A stretch of 64,000 nucleotides of DNA from assembly GCF_020080835.1 (NCBI RefSeq), contig NC_058161.1:16419603-16483602 (forward strand), read 5' to 3'. Numbering within the stretch: position 1 is the stretch's first letter; every line of letters starts with the position of its first letter. Below are positions 23,766 through 35,877 of this stretch, piece by piece. Both the position numbers and the translations under genes were made by a program. The DNA is from Cotesia glomerata (Eukaryota > Arthropoda > Insecta > Hymenoptera > Braconidae). The notes under the pieces are model-generated. The model did no database searches and was not told the DNA's origin. It was given only the letters and a program-made list of their open reading frames with translations.

Positions 23766-25554
23766 ATGAAGACAAATAATAATAAAATGGGTGTAAAATC
23801 CAGTGGTAAAACGGAGTCAACTTTGAGTAAAGCGGTTAAAAATGTTAAAGAAATTTTAATTAAGGTAAGAGTTTTATTTTCTTTTTTTTACTCTTAAACA
23901 ATTTTTATTGAAAGTTTTAAATAATTCTTTATATTTATTTATTTATATTTATATTTATTAAATATCAAAAATTTTGAAGTTGAATTATTTTTTAATTGTT
24001 GCTTCTAAAATTGTGATTTTTGAGAAGCTTATTATTATGCAGTATTTAAAAAAAAACTTTCTAAAATCTGGATTAAAAATTTATTAACAAAAATTTTAAT
24101 AAACAAATCTTGATTAAAAATTAGAAAATATTTGATATTCATGATTTTTAAAAAATAAATGAATATTGTAAAATTACTACAAAAAATAATTAAATATTTA
24201 ATTTTTTTGTAAAATGTTTTTTAAAAAAAATTTTTTTTCAAAATTATTTAACCTCATTGCTTTTACAATATTTTTTTAATAAATAAATTATTAAAAAATT
24301 CAATAAAAAAATTTTTTTTTCAAAAAAATGTTATGATGTTGAAATTTAAAGATAATTTTTAGAAATTTTTTAACTAATAAATAATATCAATAAAAATTTA
24401 TTTTTAAAAATTCTATTTTTAGAGGCACTAAAAAATTATGTGCAATTTTTTAAAAATAATTTTCTTGTTTGTTTATTATTAAAAAAATTGTCTGCTAATT
24501 TTAATATCATAACATACTTTACAGATAAATCTATGACAATAAAACTAGCCGACATCTAAAAATTTTTATAATTTTTTCCTTTAAAAAATTATTACAAAAA
24601 AATAAAAAATTTCATTTTTAAAAACTTGAAAAACTCTAAGAGCAATTTTTTTTGCTCAAAATTTTTTTACAAAAAATATTTTTCTAATTTAATTAATAAA
24701 AATTAATTAAAACAAAAAAAAACTAAATATACTAATTTTTTATTACCTTACAAAAATATTTTTTATTTATTTTTTTATAATAAAAAAAAAAAATCTAATA
24801 TAAATATTTAAAAAAAAAAATTGATCTCTAATTATTTCTCAATAAATTTCAGAATACTGAAGCAAAAGAAAAGAAGCAAAAAAAGCTATCAAAATCCTCA
24901 AAAGAAGAAAATATAATAAAATTAAAGAGTGAAGACTCACCAGCAGCTGCAGCCATCTCTAAAAAATCCAGTAAAATCCTCAAGAAGTTAACAAAATCCA
25001 AGTCAGCTGACTCCGAAATAGAAAAAGAACGCGGTGTTGTTTACATCGGCCACCTTCCTCACGGGTTCTACGAGGAACAGATGAGGGTATTTTTCTCAAA
25101 ATTCGGCGAGGTGACAAACGTCCGCGTGTCGCGTTCCAAAGTGTCCGGAAAGTCGCGAGGTTATGGATTCATCGAGTTTGCGCATGCGCAGGTCGCCAAA
25201 ATAGCCGCCGAGAGTATGAACAACTACCTGATGTTCGGGAGACTGGTTAAGACCGAGTACATTCCGCCGGAGAAGCAGCACGATTGGTACTTCAGAGGTC
25301 TGTCTTACACCCGCAGAAGCTTCCCCAAGTTGTGGAACAGGAGGCTCCATGTTCAGAGGATCAACGGCAAAATCCTTGGTAAGGATCCTGTCAAGGACAG
25401 CATCGTCAGTAAAAGTAACAAGAGCTCGGGTGAGGAAAACGAGACCAGAGACTTGGAGGTTAGGAAGAAACTCTGGAGCTTGAATCTTCTCGCCAGCAGG
25501 CTCAAGAAAAAGGGAGTTAAGATTGACATGAAGTTGGGGGATGTTTCTATCTAG
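23766..25554 (+). CDS. NIFK: NIFK-like nucleolar RRM protein (MKI67 FHA-interacting type)
   Basis: Two exons, 23766-23864 and 24853-25554, phase 0, giving 266 residues. Residues 1-93 are Lys/Ser-rich and disordered. One RRM spans about 94-171, with RNP2 VYIGHL and RNP1 KSRGYGFIEF. It is followed by EYIPPEKQHDWYF and a basic C-terminal part (RRSFPKLWNRRL). A single RRM followed by this tail is the plan of NIFK and yeast Nop15, which act in ribosome biogenesis in the nucleolus. The FHA-binding segment of mammalian NIFK is not obvious here. The exons are much less AT-rich than the 988-bp intron, where I see nothing but A/T tracts. The start is the first in-frame ATG. I am confident of the family and slightly less so of strict orthology. 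Confidence 0.88.
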
Positions 25555-25734
25555 AGGTTAATGGCTTATTATTATTTTTATTAATTATTGATCATTATGA
25601 TTATGATAATAAAGGTGATTTTTGTTTAATTTTTGGATTTATATTTTTTGATAATTATTTTAGTCTTCTTCTTTTAGGAAATTATCTAGCCGAAGAAATT
25701 ACTGAGAATTTTCTTAGTAAAAATTAATTATCTA

Positions 25735-25935
25735 CACTGCCGACAGAAAGTTTCAGGACAAGATGAAAATTTATTGAAACAATTATTAAAAGTAAAATAA
25801 ATCAAGAGGAAAGTCAAAGACACGATCGTAATATAACATAGCATTTTATTTATAGATCAAGTTAATGTGTTTATGTATCATAATTAAATTAAAAAGTAAA
25901 CAAGAAGCTTGTCCGGAAACTTTCCGTCGGTAGTG
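25735..25935. mobile_element. 201-bp MITE with TA target duplication
   Basis: Flanked by TA at 25733-25734 and 25936-25937. The ends CACTGCCGACAGAAAGTTTC and, in inverse, CACTACCGACGGAAAGTTTC match at most positions over about 28 bp. The TA duplication and inverted ends suggest a Tc1/mariner-type non-autonomous element. Confidence 0.75.
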
Positions 25936-25939
25936 TATA

Positions 25940-26484
25940 TTATTAAGAGAATAAGCACAATTTTGTGGCCAGTGTATTTATATGATGAAATAGGTTTTTA
26001 TGGTTAAATTTGGTATCGTTGAAAATCTTGACCTGGAGTTGTGCCTTTTCATAGTTTCATATCATTCTCACCAATAGTCAATTTATGATGATAAGTATTT
26101 AGGCTCCATTCAAAAATGCTCTATCTCTAGATTCATAATTATAAAATGACCTTGTATCTTGTAAAATATTGACATTTTTAAAGATATAAGCTCATCCTGA
26201 TGTTACACTCATCAAGACCTTTCATTTAAGTACCCACATCATTTTCTCATATATTTATATGTATTATATATATGTATATATGAAAAATATATAAAAAATG
26301 CCATGTGGGTACTCACATGAAAGCTCTTCATGAGTGTAACATCAAGATAAGCTTATATCTTTAAAAACGTCAATAGTTAAAAAATTACAGTGCAATTTAA
26401 CAAAAGTCATTATTTAATAAAACAAAATTTTATTTATTTATAGTTCACAAGTCACCGCAGTCATATAGTGACTGAAAAGTTGCT
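25940..26484 (+). mobile_element. Family B element, copy 2
   Basis: Same order of segments as the copy at 3122-3632: ATTAAGAGAATAAG start, CTCTAGATTCATAATTA, the palindromic core with TACCCACATC, and the GCAGTCATATAGTGACTG hairpin near the end. It abuts the 201-bp MITE on its left. Confidence 0.7.
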
Positions 26485-26623
26485 AGTTTTTCTTATTTTT
26501 TCAAAAAATTATTAAGAAAAAAAGAAAAAAATATTTTATTTTTTATTTTTTTTTGAAAATTATTAAGGCTCAGGATAAAAAAAAAATTGGTCATATTAAA
26601 TTTGATAGTATTTTTAATGGAGA

Positions 26624-26627
<4 letters not shown>

Positions 26628-26694
<67 letters not shown>

Positions 26695-26695
26695 T
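26628..26695. repeat. (TTA)n microsatellite
   Basis: About 22 uninterrupted TTA/TAT units. The apparent poly-Tyr ORF across it is not a gene. Confidence 0.95.
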
Positions 26696-27384
26696 ACATG
26701 ATGAAATTTTTTATGAATTAATGTACAAAATTATGAAACAACAAAATTAAATAATTTTGTCTAGTTAAATGGAAAATTTTTTAAAGAAATAAATTTTCTT
26801 ATAATTTTCGTACGAAACAATAAATTAAAAATTTTAAGATATTAACTTGAATAAAATAAACTAAAATTAATTTGACAGATAAGATTACTATGTAAATTAA
26901 ATTAAAAAATTTATTATTCATTCTGGTGTCTAATAATGATAATAGTAATAATAATAATGATAACATAAAAAATTTTTAAGCTAAAATAATTTATTTATTA
27001 ACAAATTTTAGAACTGAGATTTACTATTATTATTATTGTTATTATTGAAAAAAAAGTTGAAAGTTTCAACAATAAACAATAATAATGGTAGTAATAATAA
27101 TAATAATAGTAAGCTGCAATTAGTATACTATAAAGTATAAGTAAAAACAAAATTTAACTGATGTCTTCTATTTTTAGAATTTGAGGAAATGGCGAGTAAA
27201 TAAACGATCAGTTTAAGATCGAATTTATTATGATTTATTTTATAACTTAAAATTTATTACTTATTTTCATTAATTTTTTTTTTTTTTTTTTAATAATAAT
27301 TACTTAATATTAAGTTTACAATTTTTATTAGTAGATTTAATTAATCTTTTCAATAAATTATAATTATTGTTGTAATTTTTTGAT

Positions 27385-27887
27385 TCAGTTGATAACTGGA
27401 GGATGAATTATTGTGTTTTTGGTTCTTTTCCATTTCATTCTTCTGTTTTGAAACCAAACTTTTACCTGAAATTTCAATAATTATAATAAGTAAGCTATTT
27501 ATTTTTAGTCAAAAAAAAAATATATGTATTTAAAATATTAGTATTATATTACTTGACGTTCAGTAAGATCAAGACTGACAGCTATTTCATATCTGCGTAA
27601 GCGTGTCAAATAATTGCTCCGTAAAAATTCTATTTCCAATTGTTTTATCTGAGTTTTATTAAATGCCGTTCTTTCTTTACGCAATTTATTGTTGTTAGGT
27701 GATAATTTTTTATTTTTCTTCTTTGTACCTGTAATAGCGATTAGTATATCATTAAAAAAATTTTTTTTTATTTAAAACTAATTTTCTATTATTAATAATC
27801 TATTTTTATTCAAATAATTTTAAGTTACAATGAAATTTTTTTTTTTTTATAATTTAATTTTTAAGTCGGTCAGTTTTATTATTATTA

Positions 27888-27945
<58 letters not shown>

Positions 27946-28219
27946 AAATCTAGTTTTTATTTTTTTTAGCAAAAAAATAGTAACGAGTTTTTTATTTAAA
28001 TAAAGCGGTATTTCTTTTATGACATCATATTATTCTAGATTAAAATCATACATTAACCATAACTCTTATATATATGTGCATATATGAGATATATAAGACA
28101 ATCCTTACCCGGAAGATATTATTTATATATATATTTTCAAGTGTAATAAAAAAATGTATATATATTACGCTTGAACAACTCACGATCTGTCACAGAAAAA
28201 GTATTTTATAACATTTAAG

Positions 28220-28266
<47 letters not shown>

Positions 28267-28309
28267 TATTATTATAATTATAATAATAATGTAAAAGATT
28301 CAAGTCAAA

Positions 28310-28366
<57 letters not shown>

Positions 28367-30611
28367 CTATATTAAGAGAATAAGCAAAATTTTATTTCCA
28401 GGATATTCATATGATAAAATCGTTATTTTAGTGAAATTTAGTGTCATTGCAAAGGTCTTGACTTGAATTTGTGCCTTTTCAAGGTTTCATTTTACTCTCA
28501 CCGATAGTCAATTTGTTATGATAAGTATTTAGGCTGCATTCGAAAATGCTTTATTTCTAGATACATATTTAAGAAATGACCTTTTATCTTGTGAAATATT
28601 GACATTTTTAAAGATATAAGCTCACCCCGACATTACACTCTTCGAGACCTTTCATTTGAGAACCCACATCAATTTTTAATATATTTATATATATGAAAAA
28701 TATATCAAAATGCATGTGGGTACTCAAATGAAAACTCTTGATGAGTGTAACATTGAGATGAACTTATATCTTCAAAAACGTCAATAGTTAAAAAAGTACA
28801 GTGCAATTTAACAAAAGTCATTATTTAATAAAGCAAAATTTTATTTATTCATAGTTTAAAGTGACGGCAGTCACATGGTGACTGCAAGGTTGCTTATTAT
28901 TATTATTAATTAATTTATTTATTATTATTATTAATTAATTAATTTATTATTATTGAAACTGTCAACTTTTTTTCAATAATAATAATAATAATAATAATAA
29001 TAACTAGCAACCTTGCAGTCACTATGTGACTGCCGTGACTTTAAACTATGAATAAATAAAATTTTGCTTTATTAAATAATGAATTCTATTAAATTGCACT
29101 GTACTTTCTTAAATATTGACATTTTTAAAGATATAAGCTCATCCCGATGATACACTCATCAAGAGCTTTCTTTTGAGTACCCACATGCATTTTGATATAT
29201 TTTTCATGTATACATATATGTAATATATATAAATATATGAAAAATTGATGTGGGTACTCAAATGAAAGGTCTTGACGAGTGTAATGTCGGGATGAGCTTA
29301 TATCTTTAAAAATGTCAATATTTCTCAAAATACAAGGTCATTTCTTAATTTAATTACTAACATTTTTAAAGATATAAGCTTATCCTGATGTTACAGTCAT
29401 CAAGAGCTTTCATTTGAGTACCCACATGCATTTTGATATATTTTTCATGTATACATATATGTAATATATATAAATATATGAAAAATTGATGTGGGTACTC
29501 AAATGAAAGGTCTTGATGAATGTAACATCGGGATGAGCTTATATCTTTAAAAATGTCAATAGTTCACGAGATACAAGGTCATTTCTTAATTATGTATCTA
29601 GAGGTAGAGCATTTTCGAATGCAGCCTGAATACTTATCATCATAAATTGACTATCGGTGAGAATGAAATGAAACCTTGAAAAGGCACAAATTTAAGTGAA
29701 GATCTTTGCAATAACTCTAAATTTTACTAAAAAATCGATTTTATCATATAACTATCCTGGAAACAAAATCTTTCTTATTCTCTTAATAATATAAATAATA
29801 ATAATAATAACAATAATAATAATAATAATAACAGCTTTAAAATTTAACTTGTCAAATTTTTCATATTTTTATTATTAATATTATTATTAAAAATTTTTTT
29901 TTCTTTAATTTTTTATTATGTAAGATCAATAAAAAAAAGCTGACAAATCAGAAGTAATAAAAAGAGATTTATTAATGCAAATATTTATGAAATAAAGAGA
30001 GGGTCAGTTATAGTTTAAGTCATATGGACATCTGATGTATAAAACATTAAATTATCTCCCGTAAATACGTACATACGTACATATATGTACTGTATAGTCC
30101 ATATTATTACGATGTAGGATGGAGGGAGGAAGATGAAGGTAAAGACAACTTACCATATTCGGAGGTTGAAGACTTGACAGCCAGGTCTTCAAACTCTTGC
30201 GTATCTTCGACATGTTCGATCTCATCTGCGGGAATCTCGGTACCGTTTATTGTCGAGTAATTGCAACTATTTTCTTCTCTTGGTATCGATAACAATCCGC
30301 TTGAATTTTCCCACGAGTTTGATTTCATTTCACTGTTGATAGTTTTTTCTTCGTATGAAAAATTTTCATCTCCGTTTCTTCAATAATCATTTAATAATTA
30401 TAATTAATAACTTTTTTTTGATTAAAAAAAAAATTTTTGTTTCTACTTACTGAAAATAATAATTATTAAAATTATTAACTTGATAACCATAAAAATAATT
30501 TGAATTTTGTATAAACTGATGATTAAAAAAATTATCAGAATTTTCTGTCGTAAATGTCGACGTTGAAATTTCTTGATAATTACCGTCGAAATTTTTTGAT
30601 AAATATTCCAT
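27385..30611 (-). CDS. btn: Meox/buttonless-type homeobox transcription factor
   Basis: Four exons on the minus strand: 30451-30611, 30154-30377, 27553-27728 and 27385-27465, joining in frame to 213 residues. The N terminus is rich in Asn, Phe and Tyr; the middle is acidic ([14 protein letters not shown]). The homeodomain spans about 144-203, with [36 protein letters not shown] and [34 protein letters not shown] and LDLTERQ are characteristic of MEOX1/2 and Drosophila buttonless. Gln50 and Asn51 are present. An intron splits the homeodomain between positions 44 and 45. Only ten residues follow the homeodomain. Meox acts in mesoderm and somite patterning; buttonless specifies dorsal median cells. 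The 2.4-kb intron holds microsatellites and two inverted family B elements. Confidence 0.9.
27883..27943. repeat. (TTA)n microsatellite
   Basis: A TTA/ATT run of about 20 units inside the large intron of the homeobox gene. Confidence 0.9.
28219..28368. repeat. (AAT)n then (TTA)n, inverse microsatellites
   Basis: An AAT run (28219-28265) is followed after about 45 bp by a TTA run (28311-28368), so the two can pair. They directly precede a family B element. Confidence 0.9.
28372..28895 (+). mobile_element. Family B element, copy 3
   Basis: Starts TATTAAGAGAATAAGC and ends at the GCAGTCACATGGTGACTGC hairpin plus AAGGTTGCT. The palindromic core is shorter than in copy 1. It faces copy 4 (28996-29796) across a 100-bp spacer, forming a large inverted repeat. 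Confidence 0.75.
28996..29796 (-). mobile_element. Family B element, copy 4, with duplicated core
   Basis: Inverse orientation: begins AGCAACCTTGCAGTCACTATG and ends TTATTCTCTTAATAATA. The palindromic core occurs twice, at about 29107-29345 and 29365-29585, which explains its greater length. A 67-codon minus-strand ORF over the first core is not a gene. Confidence 0.75.
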
Positions 30612-31286
30612 TGAAAAAATTTAACAAATAAATTAAGAAAAGAAAAATTGAAAAAAATATTTTTGTTGGATAATTTTGAATTGAAGAGAATTAAGAGAAG
30701 AAATCAGAGCGGTGGATGCTTAAACAAATAGATGCAAATGACTAATGACTGATGAGACTACTGCTAAAGAGATCTTAAACATAAACTTGTCGCTTTGTGC
30801 GTATGATGCACATGTACAGTGCAAAGAAATAAAAACCGACGACTGACCAATCGTACGTCGTGTGGATTGTGACGAAACTAGTTCATCTTTATCTCAATCT
30901 AAGTTTTTACTGTCCTTTAAATAGGACAATTGTAAAAATTGATTGAAATTAAAGTGCATTGATTATGGGCATCAATACAGTCGGGAAATTTTGTTAATTT
31001 TTTACAGGCTTTATTAATATGAATTTTTGAGAGGTATTTCTAAGAAAAAATTATAATTTATATATGTATAATACTACATTGATTTTTAGCGTCAATGCAG
31101 TCGAAAAATTTTTTTAGGCAAAAAATATTAATATAAAATTAAAAAAAATTTTACAACAAAAAACTATAATTGACAAGTTAATATAATACTGCATTGATTT
31201 TTAGCGTCAATACAGTCAGAAAATTTTGTTAGATGATAAAAGACACTATCAATATAAGATTCTGAAAGATTTTTCTAAAAAAAATT

Positions 31287-31346
31287 AGGAAAACGGTTGA
31301 CCCTAAAGGCCATCCCTGCAACTTCCCGCTTAATGCATTCGGAAAA
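31287..31346 (+). repeat. Fragment of family D element
   Basis: About 60 bp containing AAAACGGTTGACCCTAAAGG and CATCCCTGCAACTTCCCGC, the same end sequence as the elements at 46880-47766 and 51385-52288. Only the end is present. Confidence 0.75.
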
Positions 31347-31607
31347 ATTTGTTAGATATTTGGAGACACTGTCAAGATAAAATTTTTGAAAGATAATTTT
31401 ATTTACAGTCTAAAATTGTTATAAATTACTGTAAAACACTATCAATTTCGATTTCGACGTGATATTTTTACCAAAAATTACTAGTTGAAAAATAAATTGA
31501 TATTACATTGATTTTGAGCGTCAATGCAACCCCACAACCTAATTAATAGTACAAAGACACTTTAAATTCAAATTTCAACGCTGTATTGTCATAAAAAAAA
31601 AAAAATA

Positions 31608-32166
31608 CACAGAAAGAAAAATTTCTTGACTAAAGAACAAAATTCTTGGCTCAAGAAAATTTTCGGGTGCCGAAGGAAGACCGAAGTTGTGTTGGCCGAA
31701 GTAAAAATTTTCCTTGAAATTCTATTCTTGGTGGAAGTCATTTTTTCTTAATTCAAATTATCATAATACTTGATACAATAAATTTTTATATTTGATCAAG
31801 ATTTTTAGATACTTTAGGGAAGCAGCGCTACCTACTTCAGCTAAGAAAAAAATTTTCACACCTTGAGAAAATTTTTCTCATGAATATTTGATACCCATTT
31901 TATATTATTTTAGCGTGCAATTATACATATTGAATGAAAAAATTGATTCAATATTATTTGATCTTCCCATTTGACATGTTAATCAATAAAAATATTAATG
32001 AAAATTTACTTCTATCAAGATATTTAATTTTTTTTTAAAGCAAGAGAATTCATTTTGTTGGAAAAAGTGAAATTTCTTGTGTCAAAAAAAAAATTTTTTT
32101 TCGCCCAAAACAATAATTAGGAAGAAAAAATATTTTCTTGGCTCAAATGAACCTTTTTTTCTGTGC
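31608..32166 (-). mobile_element. Family C element, copy 2
   Basis: Starts ACACAGAAAGAAAAATTTCTTG and ends CTTTTTTTCTGTG, so the ends are inverse (ACACAGAAA). The internal sequence GGGAAGCAGCGCTACCTACTTC is shared with copies at 17573-19086 and 38628-39325. Non-coding. Confidence 0.7.
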
Positions 32167-32340
32167 GTTAATCGAGATGGTTACTCACAAATGCAATGAT
32201 TTTAAGCTTCAATGCATCATTGAAAAATAATTAATCGTATAAAATGACTTCTTATTGAACATTTTTATACATTATTGTCAACAAATACTCCAAATTAAAA
32301 TGTTTAATTACCATTGCATTGATTACGAGTGTCAATGCAT

Positions 32341-33082
32341 TAAAAACCCTTTATTTTTTCCAAAAATTTCCTTTAATTAAAATTTTACTTTGATATTAAA
32401 AATCTTTAAGTTCCAAAAAACTATTCAAAATTTTCTAAAAAAAAAAAAAGAATTATTTCTTCTTTCTAGATCCAAAAACCCCAAATGTCCCTAATACTTT
32501 TATTATAGTATTAACATCTCAATAATACCACATAAAAACTAAAATACAATTATATATCGTATAATACAACACAAAATAATCTGCAACCATTAAATTTCAT
32601 ACATCTTACATATCTTATAAACAGAAAACCGTAATAATAAAAAAGGCTCTAAAATTCAGGCGCGATGATTGCATCAGTTTAAAAACAGACATACTCAAGA
32701 AACAGATACACTAAGATCAGTCTATTATAATAAAACTTACTATCACTATATAATTTACCCACATATGTTAACATTCTAATACACGTATACAAACTAAACA
32801 CACATATACATCAATGAAGAAATGTAAAAGTAAATATAATCGAACTACAATATGGCCACAAGCTTTAAAGCTTAAAGCTCGAGTACATCTAACGCTTTTT
32901 TACTCTCCTCTTCTTTTAATATTTATAAACTTCTGCATCTTATAACTTTTTCCTTCAACCGAGCACCAGTTCGGCATCAACATCAGCAACGTTAACATCT
33001 TTTAAAAGTAAAACTTAAGTGACTTGAATAAATAAACAATTTTACATTTAAATTATTTTTAAAGTTTGAAATTATTTTTAAA
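32341..33082 (+). other. Non-coding 5' flank of the small membrane-protein gene
   Basis: AT-rich up to about 32900, then somewhat richer with GAGCACCAGTTCGGCATCAACATC-type sequence near 32960-32998, which could be the 5' UTR or promoter of the gene starting at 33083. No clear TATA box. Confidence 0.3.
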
Positions 33083-33398
33083 ATGGACAGCCGTTGGAGA
33101 AATGCAGGTAAAATTAAAATAATTAATAATAAATGATTGATTTAATTATTGATGATTTTTTTGTAAACAAGGAATCGCTGAAATAACAATGCAAGCGTAC
33201 GCAGACCGCCACGGATTGTCTGCCGGAAGAAATGAATCCGATAGTATTTGTTGGCGGCCCAGGGCCAAACCAATTGCATTGACCATTGTTTGCATTATTA
33301 TTGTGTCTTTGGCGGTTTACTGGCTGATTGTTGGCCCGATTTTTGAGAGCCAGAAGCAGAGAGGCAAGATCAGCCGGGGAGAACGCAATTGTGATTGA
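33083..33398 (+). CDS. Small single-pass membrane protein, function unknown
   Basis: Two exons, 33083-33107 and 33172-33398, joined in phase 1, give 83 residues. The start MDSRWRNAG is followed by a hydrophilic stretch with Arg/Asp/Ser. One clear hydrophobic span lies at about 43-63 (IALTIVCIIIVSLAVYWLIVG), and a short basic tail (QKQRGKISRGERN) ends at TGA. There is no cleavable signal peptide, so it is probably tail- or signal-anchored. Exon composition is far less AT-rich than the flanks and the splice borders are good, which argues for a real gene. I recognise no family. Confidence 0.65.
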
Positions 33399-33575
33399 GT
33401 TTTTATTTATGTGGAAGATTGTATTGATTTTTGATAATTAATTTTAATAAATTTAATGGAGAATTTATTGATCGTTTTTTTGGTTTATTTGGTGTGTTTT
33501 GCTCCTGGGAGTAACATATTTTAATTTTAAACCAATCGGATCAATAGGTCCTGAGATATTGAGGAAAAACGGGCT

Positions 33576-33826
33576 ACATTGATTTTGAGAGGCAATGCAG
33601 GTGGAAAAAATGGTGGGTGATCAAAGGGGCGGGCTTGCAGTGAAATTAGGCGTGTTTTTAATAAAAGGCGTTGATTGGGGTAGTGGGGATAGAGTGCATT
33701 GATTTTTAGGGTCAATGCAGTAAGAAATGTCTTTGGTTGACATAAAATAACTTTGAAGATTTTTTGTGATAAATATTTTAATTGAAATAGTGACTGAGTA
33801 AAATGCATTGGTTTGAAATGTCATTA
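33576..33826 (+). repeat. Hairpin-motif cluster 3 (3 copies)
   Basis: Motifs start at 33576, 33695 and 33804 (the last decayed), spaced 119 and 109 bp. The array continues at 34975 after an inserted foldback element. Confidence 0.8.
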
Positions 33827-33830
33827 ATTG

Positions 33831-34900
33831 TATCCACAGATTCGGTAGAATCTGGCGCCAAGTTCCGTTCAAAAATCCCGTTGTAAACGGAGCGCCAGAC
33901 TACCGACTGTGTTTACTGTAAGCAGAACGGTATTTCGAGGTTGCAAAATTTTATTTAATTATATGGTTCTCCTTTTTCCAAAATGATATATTATAAAAGT
34001 AATTTATACTTTATTTTACTGATATTAATTGATTATAATCAATTATAACACTTAATTCACTTAAAATTATTAAATTTTATCAGCACAAACTATAGTAAGC
34101 CCAGAAATTTCGATCCTGACTTTTTTTCGATGGGGAATATCAGCGCCACAGACTAGATAAAATGAATATGTGTAGTAATCCTTCCTATAGACACGCAACT
34201 ACAGTAAAAAAAAGTGATTCGTAGCTTGCATCTATGGCCGCCAGGGTGCACTGGAATTACATCTACATAAACTGTAGCTTCAAGGGGATAGTTTGCAGTA
34301 AAAAATGCAGTCAACACGAGATTTAAGTTGTTATCAATTGTAAATTTTCATTATAATTACAAAAAATACTAAAATCCGAACAAAAACAGTTTCACTGTAA
34401 AAAAGTCGCGCCAAGTCCAGGTTCATAAGACTATTAGGAAAAAAAAATTTTTTTTTTTCTTTACAAAAAGATACAAAATAAAAAAATTAAAAAATCCGAG
34501 TAACCGATATGATTGTTTATGATTTTCGGAAATTAAAAAAAATTTTATTGTAAATTTAAAAATTAAAAAAAAATTTTTAGAACGTACTTGGTGTGCGTCA
34601 TTGTGTATTTCAATTTTTTTAAAGTCCTAGTAAATAGATTTTACGAATTTCATTAAAAGTAAAATATTTTGCAACCGCGCACACTAAATACGTTCTAAAA
34701 TTTTTTTTTTAATTTTTAAATGTACAATAAAATTTTTTTTAATTTCCGAAAATCATAAACAATCATATCGGTTACTCGGATTTTTTAATTTTTTTATTTT
34801 GTATCTTTTTGTAAAGAAAAAAAAAAATTTTTTTTTCCTAATAGTCTTATGAACGTGGACTTGGCGCGACTTTTTTACAGTGAAACTGTTTTTGTTCGGA
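33831..34900 (+). mobile_element. 1.07-kb foldback element, copy 2
   Basis: Inverse relative of 20521-21580. The flanking TA at both borders (TA|TCCACAG and TTCGGA|TA) and the uninterrupted repeat units nearby suggest insertion with a TA duplication into the hairpin-motif array. Long inverse arms at about 34378-34620 and 34660-34900 can pair. Non-coding. Confidence 0.8.
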
Positions 34901-34974
34901 TAAGATGACTCCTAATTAGAATTCAAACGAGGTATTGCTGACAATTAGTATTTTTTAAGTGTTTACTAACACAT

Positions 34975-35877
34975 GCATTGATTTTGAGCGTCAATGCAAT
35001 GAGAAATGTAATTGATTGTAGAAAATGACTCTTGTTTGGAATTTTAACTTAAAATTGTCAACAAATACTGCTATTTTCAAATCCTTAATTACAAATACAT
35101 TGATTTTGGGAGTCAATATAGTCGAAAATTTTATTATATTAACTTAAAATGATTTTTTGTTGAAAAATTGAACGTTTTATTATTAACAAATGCGGCTTAT
35201 CAAGATTTTTACTTACAAATGCATTGATTTTAAGCGTCAATGCAGCACACAAAGCCAACGCAGCATACAAATTATAATCACATAAAATTACTTGCATTCT
35301 GAATTTTATTGTGACGTTATCAACAATTACTACTTATCATGCTATTTGCCAACATGCATTGATTTTGGGAGTCAATGCAATCGAAAATTTAATTATATCA
35401 ACTTGAGATTATTTTTTATTGAACCACTTAACGTGATATTATTAACAAATACGACTAGTCAAGATGTTTACTAACAAATACATTCATTTTGAGCGTCAAT
35501 GTAGTAAAAATGCCATTTATTGTATAAATGACTCCTAATTGGAATTCAAACGGGTTATTGTTGATAATTAGTATTTATTAAAGTATTTATTTGTAAATGC
35601 ATTGATTTTGAGAGTCAATGCAGTCGAAAATTTATTTATATTAACATATAAAATGATTTCTTATTGAAAAATTTAACGTGGTATTATTAACAAATACGAC
35701 TCATCAAGAAGTTTACTTTACAAATACATTGATTTTAAGCGTCAATGCCTTGAAATTTTACTAATATTATTCTATAAAACTATTTTTATTTATAATTTTA
35801 ATGTGATATTATTAATTAATTAATTACTACTCATCAACACGTTTATTGAAATATGCATTGATTTTGAGCTTCAATGC
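34975..35877 (+). repeat. Hairpin-motif cluster 4 (8 copies, best array)
   Basis: Motif starts: 34975, 35097, 35221, 35356, 35480, 35599, 35726, 35855; spacings 122, 124, 135, 124, 119, 127 and 129. The first is a perfect GCATTGA-TTTTGAGCG-TCAATGC. Spacers are AT-rich and only weakly similar, sharing pieces such as AACGTGATATTATTAACAAA. It is therefore a degenerate tandem array whose hairpin is the best kept part. Confidence 0.9.

Larger units (their letters stand above)
30955..32335 (+). repeat. Hairpin-motif cluster 2 (6 copies)
   Basis: Motifs start near 30955, 31076, 31191, 31505, 32191 and 32313, all in the plus orientation. Spacing is about 115-120 bp where uninterrupted; the larger gaps contain a 60-bp fragment of family D (31287-31346) and a family C element (31608-32166). 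Confidence 0.8.

Noticed and set aside
26553..26750. Poly-Tyr ORF
   Set aside because: (TTA)n microsatellite.
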